A program made the translations under genes and the position numbers. Positions 7,677 through 15,158 of a stretch of 20,501 nt of DNA are shown here, one piece after another. Origin of the DNA: DATJXG01 sp035500455. Lineage in GTDB: Bacteria > Acidobacteriota > Terriglobia > Terriglobales > Acidobacteriaceae. The stretch spans positions 1 through 20,501 of the forward strand of contig DATJXG010000462.1 of NCBI GenBank assembly GCA_035500455.1, read 5' to 3'. The stretch's first letter is position 1. Each line of letters opens with the position of its first letter. The notes beneath the pieces are model-generated. The model saw nothing but the letters and a program-made list of their open reading frames with translations. It was not told the DNA's origin and did not search any database.

Positions 7677-8858
7677 ATGCCGTTTGTCACCCTTGACGAC
7701 GCTCGCTTGTTTTACCGCCTCGAAGGCGCCCCCGGCGCGCCCGTGCTCATGCTCTCCCACTCTCTCGGCACCGACCACCAGATGTGGGCGCCGCAGGCCG
7801 CCGATCTTCTGCCTCACTTCCGGGTTCTTCGGTATGACGCGCGCGGCCACGGCGCCTCCGATGCCAGTCCGGGCGAATACCCGATCGAACTCCTGAGCCG
7901 CGACGCTCTGGCTTTGGCCGACCGACTCGACATCGCCAGGTTTGCCCTTTGCGGCCTCTCGATGGGCGGCGCTGTAGGCCAGTGGATCGCCCTCCACGCT
8001 CCCGAGCGGCTCACTCAACTGGTGCTGGCCAATACATCGCCGAATTTCGTTCCGAAATCCAAGTGGGATGAGAGGATCAATGCGGTCAAGAAGGGCGGCA
8101 CCGCCGCCATTGCGGACTTGGCCATGCCGCGGTTTTTCACCGCTCAAACGCTGGCACAGGGCAATCCGCAGGTTTCAGGAATCCGCTCCGTCCTGCTGGG
8201 CACGGATGCCGGCGGCTATATAGGCTGCTGCGCGACCTTGCGCGATTTCGACACTACCCGGGAAGTACAGAAGATCAAAACCCCCACGCTGGTGATCGGC
8301 GGCGATTTTGACGTTTCTACTCCCTGGGAAGGGCACGGAGAAGTGCTTGCCCGGGAAATTCCCGGCGCGAAGGCCGTCCGCCTTCCAGCTGCGCACCTCT
8401 CGAATCTGGAGAGGCCGCGCTCATTCACAGCCGCCCTGCTGAATTTCCTTCGGCCGCCAGACCATTCCGCTCAAGGCAGTACTGTGGACGATCTGCTGCA
8501 GGCCGGGGACCGCATGCGCCGCGCCGTACTCGGTGACTCCCACGTGGACCGCGCCCTCGCCGGGACCAACGACTTCAACCGCGACTTCCAGTCGCTGATT
8601 ACGCGCTATGCCTGGGGAACCATCTGGACGCGCCCTCTGCTCGACCATCGCACACGCCGCCTTCTTGTGCTGGCCACGATGGCAGCACTGGGCCGCTGGG
8701 AGGAATTCCGCATGCATCTGCGCGCCGGACTGGCACATGAACTCGAGCCTTGCGATCTGAAAGAAGTGCTCCTTCAGACCGCGATTTACGCCGGCGTACC
8801 CGCCGCCAACACCGGATTTCACATCGCCCAGGAAGTCCTGGCGGAAAGCACGAAATAA
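7677..8858 (+). CDS. pcaL: Fused 3-oxoadipate enol-lactonase / 4-carboxymuconolactone decarboxylase
   Basis: This is one polypeptide of 393 residues with two enzymes. Residues 1-260 are an alpha/beta hydrolase (PcaD) with nucleophile elbow GLSMGG (Ser95), an acid in GGDFDVSTP (Asp212) and a histidine in AAHLSNLE (His240). Residues 270-390 are a carboxymuconolactone decarboxylase domain (PcaC) with YAWGTIWTRPLLDHRTRRLL and the C-terminal EVLLQTAIYAGVPAANTGF. PcaC removes CO2 from 4-carboxymuconolactone and PcaD opens the resulting enol-lactone to 3-oxoadipate. The domain order equals that of PcaL fusions described in actinobacteria. AAGGA about nine bases before the ATG, inside the end of pcaB, is the ribosome site. 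With pcaB this gives three consecutive pathway steps. Confidence 0.93.
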   Translation: MPFVTLDDARLFYRLEGAPGAPVLMLSHSLGTDHQMWAPQAADLLPHFRVLRYDARGHGASDASPGEYPIELLSRDALALADRLDIARFALCGLSMGGAVGQWIALHAPERLTQLVLANTSPNFVPKSKWDERINAVKKGGTAAIADLAMPRFFTAQTLAQGNPQVSGIRSVLLGTDAGGYIGCCATLRDFDTTREVQKIKTPTLVIGGDFDVSTPWEGHGEVLAREIPGAKAVRLPAAHLSNLERPRSFTAALLNFLRPPDHSAQGSTVDDLLQAGDRMRRAVLGDSHVDRALAGTNDFNRDFQSLITRYAWGTIWTRPLLDHRTRRLLVLATMAALGRWEEFRMHLRAGLAHELEPCDLKEVLLQTAIYAGVPAANTGFHIAQEVLAESTK

Positions 8859-8876
8859 CTCTCAGCAAATCTGTTT

Positions 8877-9860
8877 CTACCACCGGTGCCGCACCAGTTC
8901 GCGAATCCCTTCATCATAAATTCGCTGAATTGCGGCCATGGTTTCGCCGCTCAGGGCAGGCAAATCGGAAGCGCCGCAGTTCTCGGCCACCTGGTCGGGC
9001 CGCTTGCCGCCGGGGATTGCGCAGCTGACCGCGTCGAACATCAGAATCCAGCGCAGCGCCAGCTGGCTCATCGACACGCCGTCGGGTAATAAAGCGCGAA
9101 TCTTCTCCACCGCGGCCAGACCCGCTTCGTAATCCACGCCCGCAAACGTTTCGCCAACGTCGAACGATTGCCCTTGGCGGTTGAAGTTGCGGTGATCGTC
9201 TCGCGGAAATGTGGAATCCGCGCGAAGCTTGCCGGTCAGCAATCCGCTGGCCAGCGGGACACGCGCCAGAATTCCCACCTGCTTCTGCTTCGCGCGTGGA
9301 AACAGCAGATCGGCCGGCCGCTGGCGAAAGCAGTTGAAAATAATCTGCACGGTTTGCACGCCGGGATATTCGATCGCCTTGAGCGCTTCCTCCACTCGTT
9401 CCACGCTGACGCCGTAATAGCGAATCTTTCCCGCCTTAACGAAATCGTCGAGAATGCCGAAAACTTCCGGGTGGTAAAAAAGGTCCGTGGACGGGCAGTG
9501 CAGTTGCAACAGATCCAAACAATCGGTGCAGAGGTTGCGCAAGCTGTCTTCCACCCACGCCGCCAGATTCTCGCGCGAGTAACCTTCCACGGTCTGGCGG
9601 GGAAGCCGGCGTCCGGCTTTGGTGGCCACAATGATTTCTTCTTTGCGGTTCTTTTTCAGTTCGGCAATCAGGCGTTCGCTGCGGCCTCCGCCGTAAACGT
9701 CGGCGGTGTCGATGAAGTTCACCCCGCAATCGATGGCTTTATGCAAGGCCGCCATGGATTCCTGGTCGGAAACCTGTCCCCACGCCCCGCCGATTGCCCA
9801 GCCTCCAAAGCTGATGTCTGAAACTCTCCAACCGGTGCGGCCGAGCGGGCGGTATTGCAT
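8877..9860 (-). CDS. Aldo/keto reductase
   Basis: This is a 327-residue (alpha/beta)8-barrel NADPH-dependent oxidoreductase. The four catalytic residues are visible: Asp51 and Tyr56 (NFIDTADVYG), Lys81 (ATKAG) and His121 (LLQLHCPS). The N-terminal MQYRPLGRTGWRVSDISFGG and the GVSV segment after strand 6 are typical of the family. The length is normal. The ATG at 9860 is preceded by AGGAG at good spacing. The gene converges with pcaL, only 18 bp separating the two ends, so it is not part of that operon. An 11-bp direct repeat upstream may be an operator. The substrate cannot be told from sequence; members act on many aldehydes and sugars. Confidence 0.9.
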   Translation of the reverse strand: MQYRPLGRTGWRVSDISFGGWAIGGAWGQVSDQESMAALHKAIDCGVNFIDTADVYGGGRSERLIAELKKNRKEEIIVATKAGRRLPRQTVEGYSRENLAAWVEDSLRNLCTDCLDLLQLHCPSTDLFYHPEVFGILDDFVKAGKIRYYGVSVERVEEALKAIEYPGVQTVQIIFNCFRQRPADLLFPRAKQKQVGILARVPLASGLLTGKLRADSTFPRDDHRNFNRQGQSFDVGETFAGVDYEAGLAAVEKIRALLPDGVSMSQLALRWILMFDAVSCAIPGGKRPDQVAENCGASDLPALSGETMAAIQRIYDEGIRELVRHRW

Positions 9861-9906
9861 TGCGATCTCCTGGGTCAGGATTGAAGACTGGATAGGTCAG
9901 CTTTGA

Positions 9907-9933
9907 ACAAGAAGTATTGTGTACAAGAAGTAT
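9907..9933 (-). promoter_or_regulatory. Tandem 11-bp direct repeat upstream of the reductase
   Basis: On the minus strand ATACTTCTTGT occurs twice, separated by five bases (16-bp period), 47-73 bp before the reductase start. The stretch is AT-rich compared with its surroundings and has a TATACT -10-like match partly inside the distal copy. Two direct half-sites of this kind could be a regulator binding site; no regulator is known. Confidence 0.35.
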
Positions 9934-9986
9934 ATAGAAAGCGGCAAATGCGAATCGACCACTGCCTCGCTGGCCCGCGCGTCAAC

Positions 9987-10173
9987 GAGACTGTGTCACA
10001 ACTTGCATGCGGCTGAAAAAGTGGAATGACAGACCTGGAAACTAGCCGCGAAGCGGCGGAAGAATGCAGCCCAGAGCCTGCCCCGAGCGAAGTCGAGGGG
10101 GCGCAAGCCCTGGTTGAAAGTGGGAAACGATCAAGCCCTGAAAAGGCAAAAGAAAAGTTGTGACACAGTCTCC
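9987..10173. mobile_element. MITE-like non-coding element with 18-bp terminal inverted repeats
   Basis: GAGACTGTGTCACAACTT (9987-10004) and its exact reverse complement (10155-10172) bound about 186 bp without an open frame. The pentamer TCAAC lies directly outside the left end (9982-9986) and one base outside the right end (10174-10178), consistent with a short target-site duplication. Inside are two hairpins: GCCGC-GAA-GCGGC at 10045-10057 and a CCCC...GGGG imperfect stem at 10081-10100. The element abuts the stop codon of the TonB-like gene. No transposase is visible, so movement in trans is inferred. Confidence 0.55.
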
Positions 10174-10842
10174 TCAACGGCGTACGGGAAAGTGGTAGTA
10201 CACGTCTTCTTTGGAAGGGATGGCGACGCCATCCTCGGTGGCAGGAATAAAATGCCAGTCCTCGAGGGCGGCCAGCACCTTGTTGTCCACGGCCGGGCCC
10301 AGGCTCTGGATTACAGACTTGCTTACGATCTTGCCATGCTCGTCGATTGTGATCTCGATAATGACATTGCCTTCTGCGCCGCCCAGTTCATCTATGCCCA
10401 CTACCGGTTCCGAGCCCGAGACCCGGAGGGCGGGCCGGACCTCGCTCCCCGTAACCGGGCCCCCGGCGAGCGACCCAAAACGGGAACCGGCGGGTGGGGA
10501 AGCGGTCTCCGCAGCAGAAGCCGTCGTCTTCTCGGTCTCCGACTCCGGCGCCGGCTTGGGGTGGCGGGGAGTTCGTCGATGGGTCCGGTTTTCCGCTGGC
10601 AGAACCAGAGGTTCGTGCGATAAGGCCTTTGCTTCAGCGTTTCCCGCCGGGTCGGAACGGAAAAGATACGTAAGGGAGCTTCCACCCTCGCCCTTTACGA
10701 CCGACGAAGGCGAGATAAATCTCGGGGTAGGCGCATGCAACAGCCACCCCAAAAACAGGAGATGCAGGACCGCTGAGGCACACGCCGGCACAATGGGCTT
10801 GCGCTGCGACTCGCGGCTACTCAGATACGACTCTCCCCACAT
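10174..10842 (-). CDS. TonB-like energy transducer
   Basis: This 222-residue protein has the three parts of TonB. A short cytoplasmic start is followed by one membrane helix (about residues 17-38). Next comes a long periplasmic linker rich in Pro, Glu, Ser and Thr (about 60-150, with HRRTPRHPKPAPESETEK). The TonB C-terminal domain (about 157-220) has GNVIIEITIDEHGKI and LAALEDWHFIPA. It would carry proton-motive energy from ExbBD to outer-membrane receptors such as the one at 2649-6023, though no exbB or exbD is in the window. The ATG at 10842 has only a weak AGGA directly upstream. The stop codon lies inside the possible target duplication of the adjacent inverted-repeat element, yet the reading frame appears intact. 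Confidence 0.8.
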   Translation of the reverse strand: MWGESYLSSRESQRKPIVPACASAVLHLLFLGWLLHAPTPRFISPSSVVKGEGGSSLTYLFRSDPAGNAEAKALSHEPLVLPAENRTHRRTPRHPKPAPESETEKTTASAAETASPPAGSRFGSLAGGPVTGSEVRPALRVSGSEPVVGIDELGGAEGNVIIEITIDEHGKIVSKSVIQSLGPAVDNKVLAALEDWHFIPATEDGVAIPSKEDVYYHFPVRR

Positions 10843-10860
10843 TTCCTAACGGGCCGTTCG

Positions 10861-10899
10861 GCCTGATCGCCCAGCCTGATCGTCAAGCCTGATCGTCAA
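10861..10899. repeat. Three tandem 13-bp repeats
   Basis: Three head-to-tail 13-bp units start at 10861, 10874 and 10887 (consensus GCCTGATCGTCAA). The last two are identical and the first differs at three positions. They lie in the leader of the TonB-like gene; on its strand each of the two identical units contains TTGACG, a -35-like hexamer, but no matching -10 was found. Confidence 0.6.
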
Positions 10900-10974
10900 G
10901 CCTATGACATTGAGACGAGCCAAAGCGCGGCTGGTAAGCAAATCAGTTCCAATCCCAAAGCATTAAGAAGCGCT

Positions 10975-11059
10975 AAACGCCCAGGGATGGTAACCCTCCG
11001 AAACCTCGGGAACCATATCTCCCCACCCTCGGCGAGGTTTCTCTGCACTCTGGGCGTTT
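10975..11059. other. 85-bp nested stem structure downstream of rmuC
   Basis: The outer arms AAACGCCCAG (10975-10984) and CTGGGCGTTT (11050-11059) are perfect 10-bp inverted repeats. Within them GAAACCTCG (11000-11008) and CGAGGTTTC (11033-11041) form a second perfect 9-bp stem. A further ATGGT/ACCAT pair (10987-10991, 11012-11016) and a CCTC-GGC-GAGG hairpin (11027-11037) offer alternative folds. It starts 13 bp after the rmuC stop. It could be a terminator/3' structure, a repeat element or a small structured RNA. I do not recognise it as a known riboswitch class. Confidence 0.45.
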
Positions 11060-11072
11060 CAAAGATTATCGC

Positions 11073-12452
11073 CTATCCCTCGGTCCCAGTCCGCCCAGGG
11101 ACTTCTTCCGCGTCATCCCCCCAGTCGAGCGCCAGAGTCCGCGCGGTGGTTTCGACCGGCTCAACCTCGGGGATCTCCTCCGTGACCGCGGTTCCAAGCT
11201 CAGCAAATTTCCTCGCTGAGACCATCACCCGGCTCTCCAGCGTGCCGACCGCTTTGTTGTAGCTCTCCACGGCGCGATCCAGGCCCTTGCCCGCCGCCTC
11301 CATGTGCACCGCCAGGTTGCGCAGCCGGTCGTGCAACTCTTTGCCCAGCGCGCTGATTTCCTGCGCATTCCGCGCCAGTTTCTCCTGCCGCCAGCCGTAG
11401 GCCACAGCACGTAGCAAGGCGATCAGGGTCGTGGGGGAAGAGGGAATCACCCGCTGCTTCACGCCCTCTTCGATCAATCCCGGATCCTGCTCCAAAGCGG
11501 CGCTGAAAAACATTTCGCCCGGCAGAAACATCACCACGAACTCCGGCGAGGCTTCGAATTGCTCCCAGTAAGCTTTGGAACTCAGGCGCGTCATGTGTTC
11601 GTGCACCTGGCGGGCGTGGTCGGCCAGGCGGGCGCGGCGAGTTTCATCATCGCTGCATTCCACCGCTTCTAGATAGGCCTGCAGCGGCGTTTTGGCATCC
11701 ACGACAACATTCTTGCCGCCGGGCAGCTTCACGATCAGGTCCGGGCGCATTCTTCCTTCAGGCGTATTGATGGTTTCCTGCTCGGCGAAATCGCAGTAGG
11801 GCAGCATGCCCGCGATCTCCACCACCCGCCGCAGCTGAATCTCGCCCCAGCGCCCTCGGACCGTGGGTGTGCGCAGCGCCCGCACCAGGCTGCCGGTCTC
11901 CGCCTGCACCTCACGCTGCAGCCCGATCAGCGACTCCACCTGGTTAGCCAAAGATCCATAAGCCTTTCCCCGCTCGACTTCCAGTTGCTGAATCTTCGCG
12001 TCTACCTTACTCAGCGATTCCTGGATCGGCGACACCAGTTGCTCCACCGCTTTCTGCCGCGCCTCCATACCGCGATCGGCGACGCTCTGCAGCCCCTCCA
12101 GCTTGTCCTTGGCAAGTTCCAAAAACGACTGATTGTTGCTTTTGAGGGCCTCGGCCGCCAGGTTGCCGAAAGTTTCGCGCAGCTGGATCAGCGCCTGGTT
12201 CAGCAATTGCACCTTCTCGCCGCTCGCCTTGCGTTCGTGCTCAAGTTCCTTGCGGATGGCGCCGATCTCTTCCCTGAGTTGGGCATTGGCTTCCTGCTGG
12301 ATGGTCAGCTGTTGCCGGGTAGCAGCCAGGTCGTTGTTGGCCAGCAACAGGTGGGCCCGTAGCCAAGCCGGCTGGGCACGGAGCGCCAGCCATGCAAACA
12401 GCGCGCCAAAGAGCGCGCCCGGCAGAAAAAATAGAAGGAATTCGGTGACCAT
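11073..12452 (-). CDS. rmuC: DNA recombination protein RmuC
   Basis: RmuC is a predicted nuclease-related protein that limits DNA rearrangement between inverted repeats. The 459-residue protein has an N-terminal membrane anchor (about residues 3-21), a long coiled coil (about 40-190, rich in Glu, Gln, Leu and Lys) and the RmuC domain beginning near GRWGEIQLRRVVEIAGM (from about residue 200). The diagnostic segments RMRPDLIVKLPGGKNVVVDAKTP and EFVVMFLPGE are conserved. The ATG at 12452 is chosen because it opens directly on the anchor helix; an in-frame TTG at 12542 would add 30 residues with no family match. No strong ribosome site is visible. It is divergent from the CAP protein gene, with 95 bp between the starts. 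Confidence 0.9.
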   Translation of the reverse strand: MVTEFLLFFLPGALFGALFAWLALRAQPAWLRAHLLLANNDLAATRQQLTIQQEANAQLREEIGAIRKELEHERKASGEKVQLLNQALIQLRETFGNLAAEALKSNNQSFLELAKDKLEGLQSVADRGMEARQKAVEQLVSPIQESLSKVDAKIQQLEVERGKAYGSLANQVESLIGLQREVQAETGSLVRALRTPTVRGRWGEIQLRRVVEIAGMLPYCDFAEQETINTPEGRMRPDLIVKLPGGKNVVVDAKTPLQAYLEAVECSDDETRRARLADHARQVHEHMTRLSSKAYWEQFEASPEFVVMFLPGEMFFSAALEQDPGLIEEGVKQRVIPSSPTTLIALLRAVAYGWRQEKLARNAQEISALGKELHDRLRNLAVHMEAAGKGLDRAVESYNKAVGTLESRVMVSARKFAELGTAVTEEIPEVEPVETTARTLALDWGDDAEEVPGRTGTEG

Positions 12453-12547
12453 CGTAAGCGTGTCTATCTTGATTCTAGAAGCTACGCTTAAGTAACGAAA
12501 GTTGGAAGTGTGGTCTCCCCCTCCCGGTTCCAGGTAGCCCAAACATC

Positions 12548-13396
12548 ATGCTCCTAGGGCTTCTATTTTCTCTGGCGATCACCATGGCGGAGGGGTCCGC
12601 CACGGGCGATACGGCCACGCCACCCGCCAACGCGGCGATCTACGACTACAAGCTGGAAAGCGCCAATGTTGACGCCAACGCGGAGCGCGAACTGCTCGCC
12701 TTGGTCAACCGCGCCCGGGCCCGCGCCGAGCTTCCTCCTCTGCAACTCGACCCCAGGCTCTCCCAGGCGGCGCGAGAGCACGCCGCCGCTATGGCCGCGC
12801 ACCAGGAGCTTTCTCATCAGTTCTCCGGGGAACCTGACCTCGGGCGGCGCCTGGCAACGGTCGCCCTGCATGTGGACGAAGCCGCGGAAAACGTTGCTTC
12901 CGCCGATAGTCCGGACCGCGCCCACGAAGGCCTGATGAACTCGCCGCCCCACCGCGAGAACCTGCTGCATCCCGCATACAACATTGTAGGATTGGGCGCG
13001 GTCCGTTGTGGTTCCATGCTCTACGTGGTGGAGGATTTCGGCCACAATCTGCCGATTTACTCCGCGCAACAGGCGGCGGACATCGTTGCGAAAAGCGTGA
13101 CTGGGGCTCGCGGAAAAGCCCGGCTTCCGGAACTGCGGCGGCGCGAGGGAAGCTTCCTCCAGCCCGACGCCTGTTCTGCCAGCCGCGGAAGCCTGGTGCG
13201 CACCAGCGCCAGCCCCGCGCCCCCGCAGAGCCGTTTCATCTTTCGCTACACCGCCATGACCCCGGAGTCCCTGCCCACGATCACCAGCCGCGCCATTGCC
13301 GACGGCAGCATCCGCGCTTTTGCGGTAGGCGCATGCTTCGCCCGCAGCGATCGCTATCCCGACGGCGTCTATTCCATGATGCTGGTGTTCTACTAA
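12548..13396 (+). CDS. Secreted CAP (SCP/PR-1) domain protein
   Basis: The 282-residue protein has a short hydrophobic start (LLGLLFSLAITMA, a probable signal peptide) and a CAP domain at about residues 45-168. Family marks are the helix LLALVNRARARAELPPL, histidines 78 and 90, ENVA (114-117), and the signature SPPHRENLL (132-140) followed by VGLGAVRCG and VVEDFG. The C-terminal 110 residues are less typical; they end in YSMMLVFY and may be a separate beta domain. Bacterial CAP proteins are exported and often of unknown function. The start at 12548 has only a weak AGG upstream, so a nearby alternative start is possible. It is divergent from rmuC with no visible functional link. Confidence 0.85.
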   Translation: MLLGLLFSLAITMAEGSATGDTATPPANAAIYDYKLESANVDANAERELLALVNRARARAELPPLQLDPRLSQAAREHAAAMAAHQELSHQFSGEPDLGRRLATVALHVDEAAENVASADSPDRAHEGLMNSPPHRENLLHPAYNIVGLGAVRCGSMLYVVEDFGHNLPIYSAQQAADIVAKSVTGARGKARLPELRRREGSFLQPDACSASRGSLVRTSASPAPPQSRFIFRYTAMTPESLPTITSRAIADGSIRAFAVGACFARSDRYPDGVYSMMLVFY

Positions 13397-13409
13397 TCAG
13401 AAGAGTCAC

Positions 13410-13443
13410 AACTAACAACTAAGAACTAAGAACTGAGAACTGA
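13410..13443 (+). repeat. Heptanucleotide tandem repeat, about five units
   Basis: Units AACTAAC, AACTAAG, AACTAAG, AACTGAG and AACTGA follow each other without gaps, starting 14 bp after the CAP gene stop. Such 7-bp arrays in intergenic DNA can expand or contract by slippage. Confidence 0.7.
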
Positions 13444-13548
13444 ACCGTGGCTCCTGGGAGCTTGCTAAAAACAATCTCACCGAGGGGTTTTTGGGCAGGG
13501 CAGGGCACGACTTCACGGGTAGCGAAGAATCACGAATGTGTCGATCAT

Positions 13549-13575
13549 CGTGGAAGAGCAGCCCTTTAAGGCTGC
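13549..13575 (+). repeat. Dispersed hairpin repeat, copy 1
   Basis: CGTGGAAGAG (13549-13558) leads into the perfect 6-bp stem GCAGCC-CTTTAA-GGCTGC (13558-13575). The same leader followed by a similar stem occurs on the opposite strand at 19312-19339, so this looks like one member of an intergenic repeat family. Confidence 0.55.
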
Positions 13576-13710
13576 CTAGTTTCTCGACGCGAACTCCACT
13601 TTTTTCGAGCCTGCTGGGCGAAGAACCCTGTCGCTCCCGATCAACGGCGGCAGGCAAGGAACCGTCGACACCACGGCTCTGGCGCGAAAACACGCCGTTC
13701 CAGGTTTCGG

Positions 13711-13914
13711 CTAGCTTTTCACTTCGGAGGATGGAGCCTCGGTAGTGGCGGTCTTTGCCGGCTCCGGGGGCGCGTCTTTCAGACCCTGTTTCAGAGAGCG
13801 GATCCCCTCACCGAGACCCTTCCCGAGTTCAGGCAGTTTCTTTGGACCGAAAACCAGCAACGCGATGAAAAAAATCACCAGCAGATGCATGGGCTGAAAA
13901 AGACCTTCAAACAT
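13711..13914 (-). CDS. tatA: Sec-independent translocase subunit TatA/TatE
   Basis: TatA oligomers form the membrane passage for folded, twin-arginine proteins. The 67-residue protein has a short periplasmic N-terminus, one membrane helix (about residues 9-22), the hinge FGPKKLPELG (22-31) and an amphipathic helix (GKGLGEGIRSLKQGL), followed by a polar tail rich in Pro, Ala and Thr. The Phe-Gly pair at the hinge is the family hallmark. GGAG lies just before the ATG at 13914, and TATACT (minus strand, 13965-13960) is a possible -10. No tatB or tatC is beside it, which is common for dispersed tat genes. TatB is the alternative, but the short tail favours TatA. Confidence 0.9.
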   Translation of the reverse strand: MFEGLFQPMHLLVIFFIALLVFGPKKLPELGKGLGEGIRSLKQGLKDAPPEPAKTATTEAPSSEVKS

Positions 13915-14072
13915 GACTACTCCTTCCGCAGAAGACCGTGCGAGGCTGCGACTGGCGACAGTATACCTGAACCCGCCCAGGTCTGCAGCCCGCAGGCATC
14001 TGCGCGCTCGGCAGTTCTCCCCGTTCTCGGCGTTTTAGGATTTTGATCGTGCTGGCGGCGGCCCGAGCAACG

Positions 14073-15158
14073 CTAATCCGCCGCAGGAGTGGTCTCGACC
14101 GGCACCGGCGGGACAGCCTCAGCTGGAGGGCGACGAGAGGCTCGATTCGGCGGCAGCCCGGCTTCGCGAATCTTGTAAAGCAGCGCGCGATAGCTGATCC
14201 CCAGCACCCGCGCTGCCTGCTTGCGGTTCCAGTGATTGGCCTGTAGGACCTTCAAAATCACCTTGCGTTCCAGTTCGTGCACCGCCTGCCGCGTGATCTT
14301 CTTGAGCGAAATCGGCCCGTCGAGGTTGATCTCCGGATTCAGATACTGCGGTTCCTGCGCCACCAAGTCTGATGTGATCGCTTCTTCATTGCCCAGGATC
14401 ACGTAGCGCTTGACCAGGTTTTCCAGTTCGCGGATGTTTCCTGGCCAGTGGTATTTTTCCAGCACCGCCATCAACTCCGTGGAGAGCGCCCGGGCCCGGC
14501 AGTTGTATTTGCGGTTGTAGAAGTCCAGGAAGTAGTTCACCAGGTCGGCGATGTCGGCCCGCCGTTCCCGCAGCGGCGGCATGTGCAGATTCACCACGTT
14601 GATGCGGTAGAACAGGTCCTGCCGGAAGGTCCCGCTTTCAATCTCAGATTCCAGCCGCCGGTTGGTGGCGCACACGATGCGTGCTTCTACTTTCTTGTCT
14701 TCCTGCGAGCCGATACGGCAGAACTGGCCGTCCTGCAAAACCTGCAGAAGCTTGGACTGCAGCGCGGGGTCAAGCTCCGAGATCTCATCCAGAAACAGCG
14801 TGCCGCGATGCGCCAGTTCCACGCGTCCCGGCTTGGAGCCATAAGCGCCGGTGAAAGCGCCTTTCTCATATCCGAAGAGTTCGCTCTCCAGCAGTGTGCC
14901 GGGAATGGCCGGGCAGTTCACTTTGACGAATGGCCCGTTCTTCCAGGGAGAAAGCCCGTGCAGCATGCGGGCGATGATGTCTTTGCCCGTGCCGCTTTCG
15001 CCCTGAATCAGGACAGGCACATTGGCCTCGGCCACTTTGTGCAGCCGCAGGCGTACCGCCTGCATTGTCTCGGAACGCCCGAACACAATTTGGTCGGGTG
15101 GGAACTCGCCCAGAGATTGGACGAGGGAATTAACTGGATTTGCAGTCAGGCTCGGCAT
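14073..15158 (-). CDS. Receiver-less sigma-54 activator (AAA+ / Fis HTH)
   Basis: This 361-residue protein activates sigma-54 promoters by ATP-driven remodelling. It begins almost directly with the AAA+ domain: Walker A GESGTGKD (53-60), sigma-54-contacting loop GAFTGA (100-105), Walker B TLFLDE (120-125) and the C-terminal lid with HWPGNIRELENLVKRYV (237-253). A Fis-type helix-turn-helix follows (about 309-335, NRKQAARVLGISYRALLYK). No receiver, GAF or PAS domain precedes it, so its activity must be controlled by another protein, by amount or by ligand binding elsewhere. The ATG at 15158 has GGAG about 14 bases upstream, rather far. It lies 200 bp downstream of the PilZ gene on the same strand. 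Its recognition helix closely matches that of the response regulator at 17031-18437. Confidence 0.92.
   Translation of the reverse strand: MPSLTANPVNSLVQSLGEFPPDQIVFGRSETMQAVRLRLHKVAEANVPVLIQGESGTGKDIIARMLHGLSPWKNGPFVKVNCPAIPGTLLESELFGYEKGAFTGAYGSKPGRVELAHRGTLFLDEISELDPALQSKLLQVLQDGQFCRIGSQEDKKVEARIVCATNRRLESEIESGTFRQDLFYRINVVNLHMPPLRERRADIADLVNYFLDFYNRKYNCRARALSTELMAVLEKYHWPGNIRELENLVKRYVILGNEEAITSDLVAQEPQYLNPEINLDGPISLKKITRQAVHELERKVILKVLQANHWNRKQAARVLGISYRALLYKIREAGLPPNRASRRPPAEAVPPVPVETTPAAD

Larger units (their letters stand above)
13397..13710. other. Repeat-rich intergenic region between the CAP gene and tatA
   Basis: These 314 bp lie between two convergent genes. I see no credible gene. 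The content is a heptanucleotide tandem repeat (13410-13443), a hairpin repeat shared with 19.3 kb (13549-13575) and unremarkable sequence containing short GC-rich stems. No T-tailed terminator was found for either gene. Confidence 0.55.

Noticed and set aside
10975..11059. Known riboswitch
   Set aside because: I could not match it to conserved cores of common classes, and it lies after a stop codon, about 130 bp before the next start; left as an unassigned structure.
13410..13443. CRISPR-like array
   Set aside because: Units are 7 bp with no spacers; this is a simple tandem repeat.
13412..13693. 93-codon minus-strand frame between tatA and the CAP gene
   Set aside because: It runs through the tandem repeat and the hairpin repeat and has no family resemblance or ribosome site.
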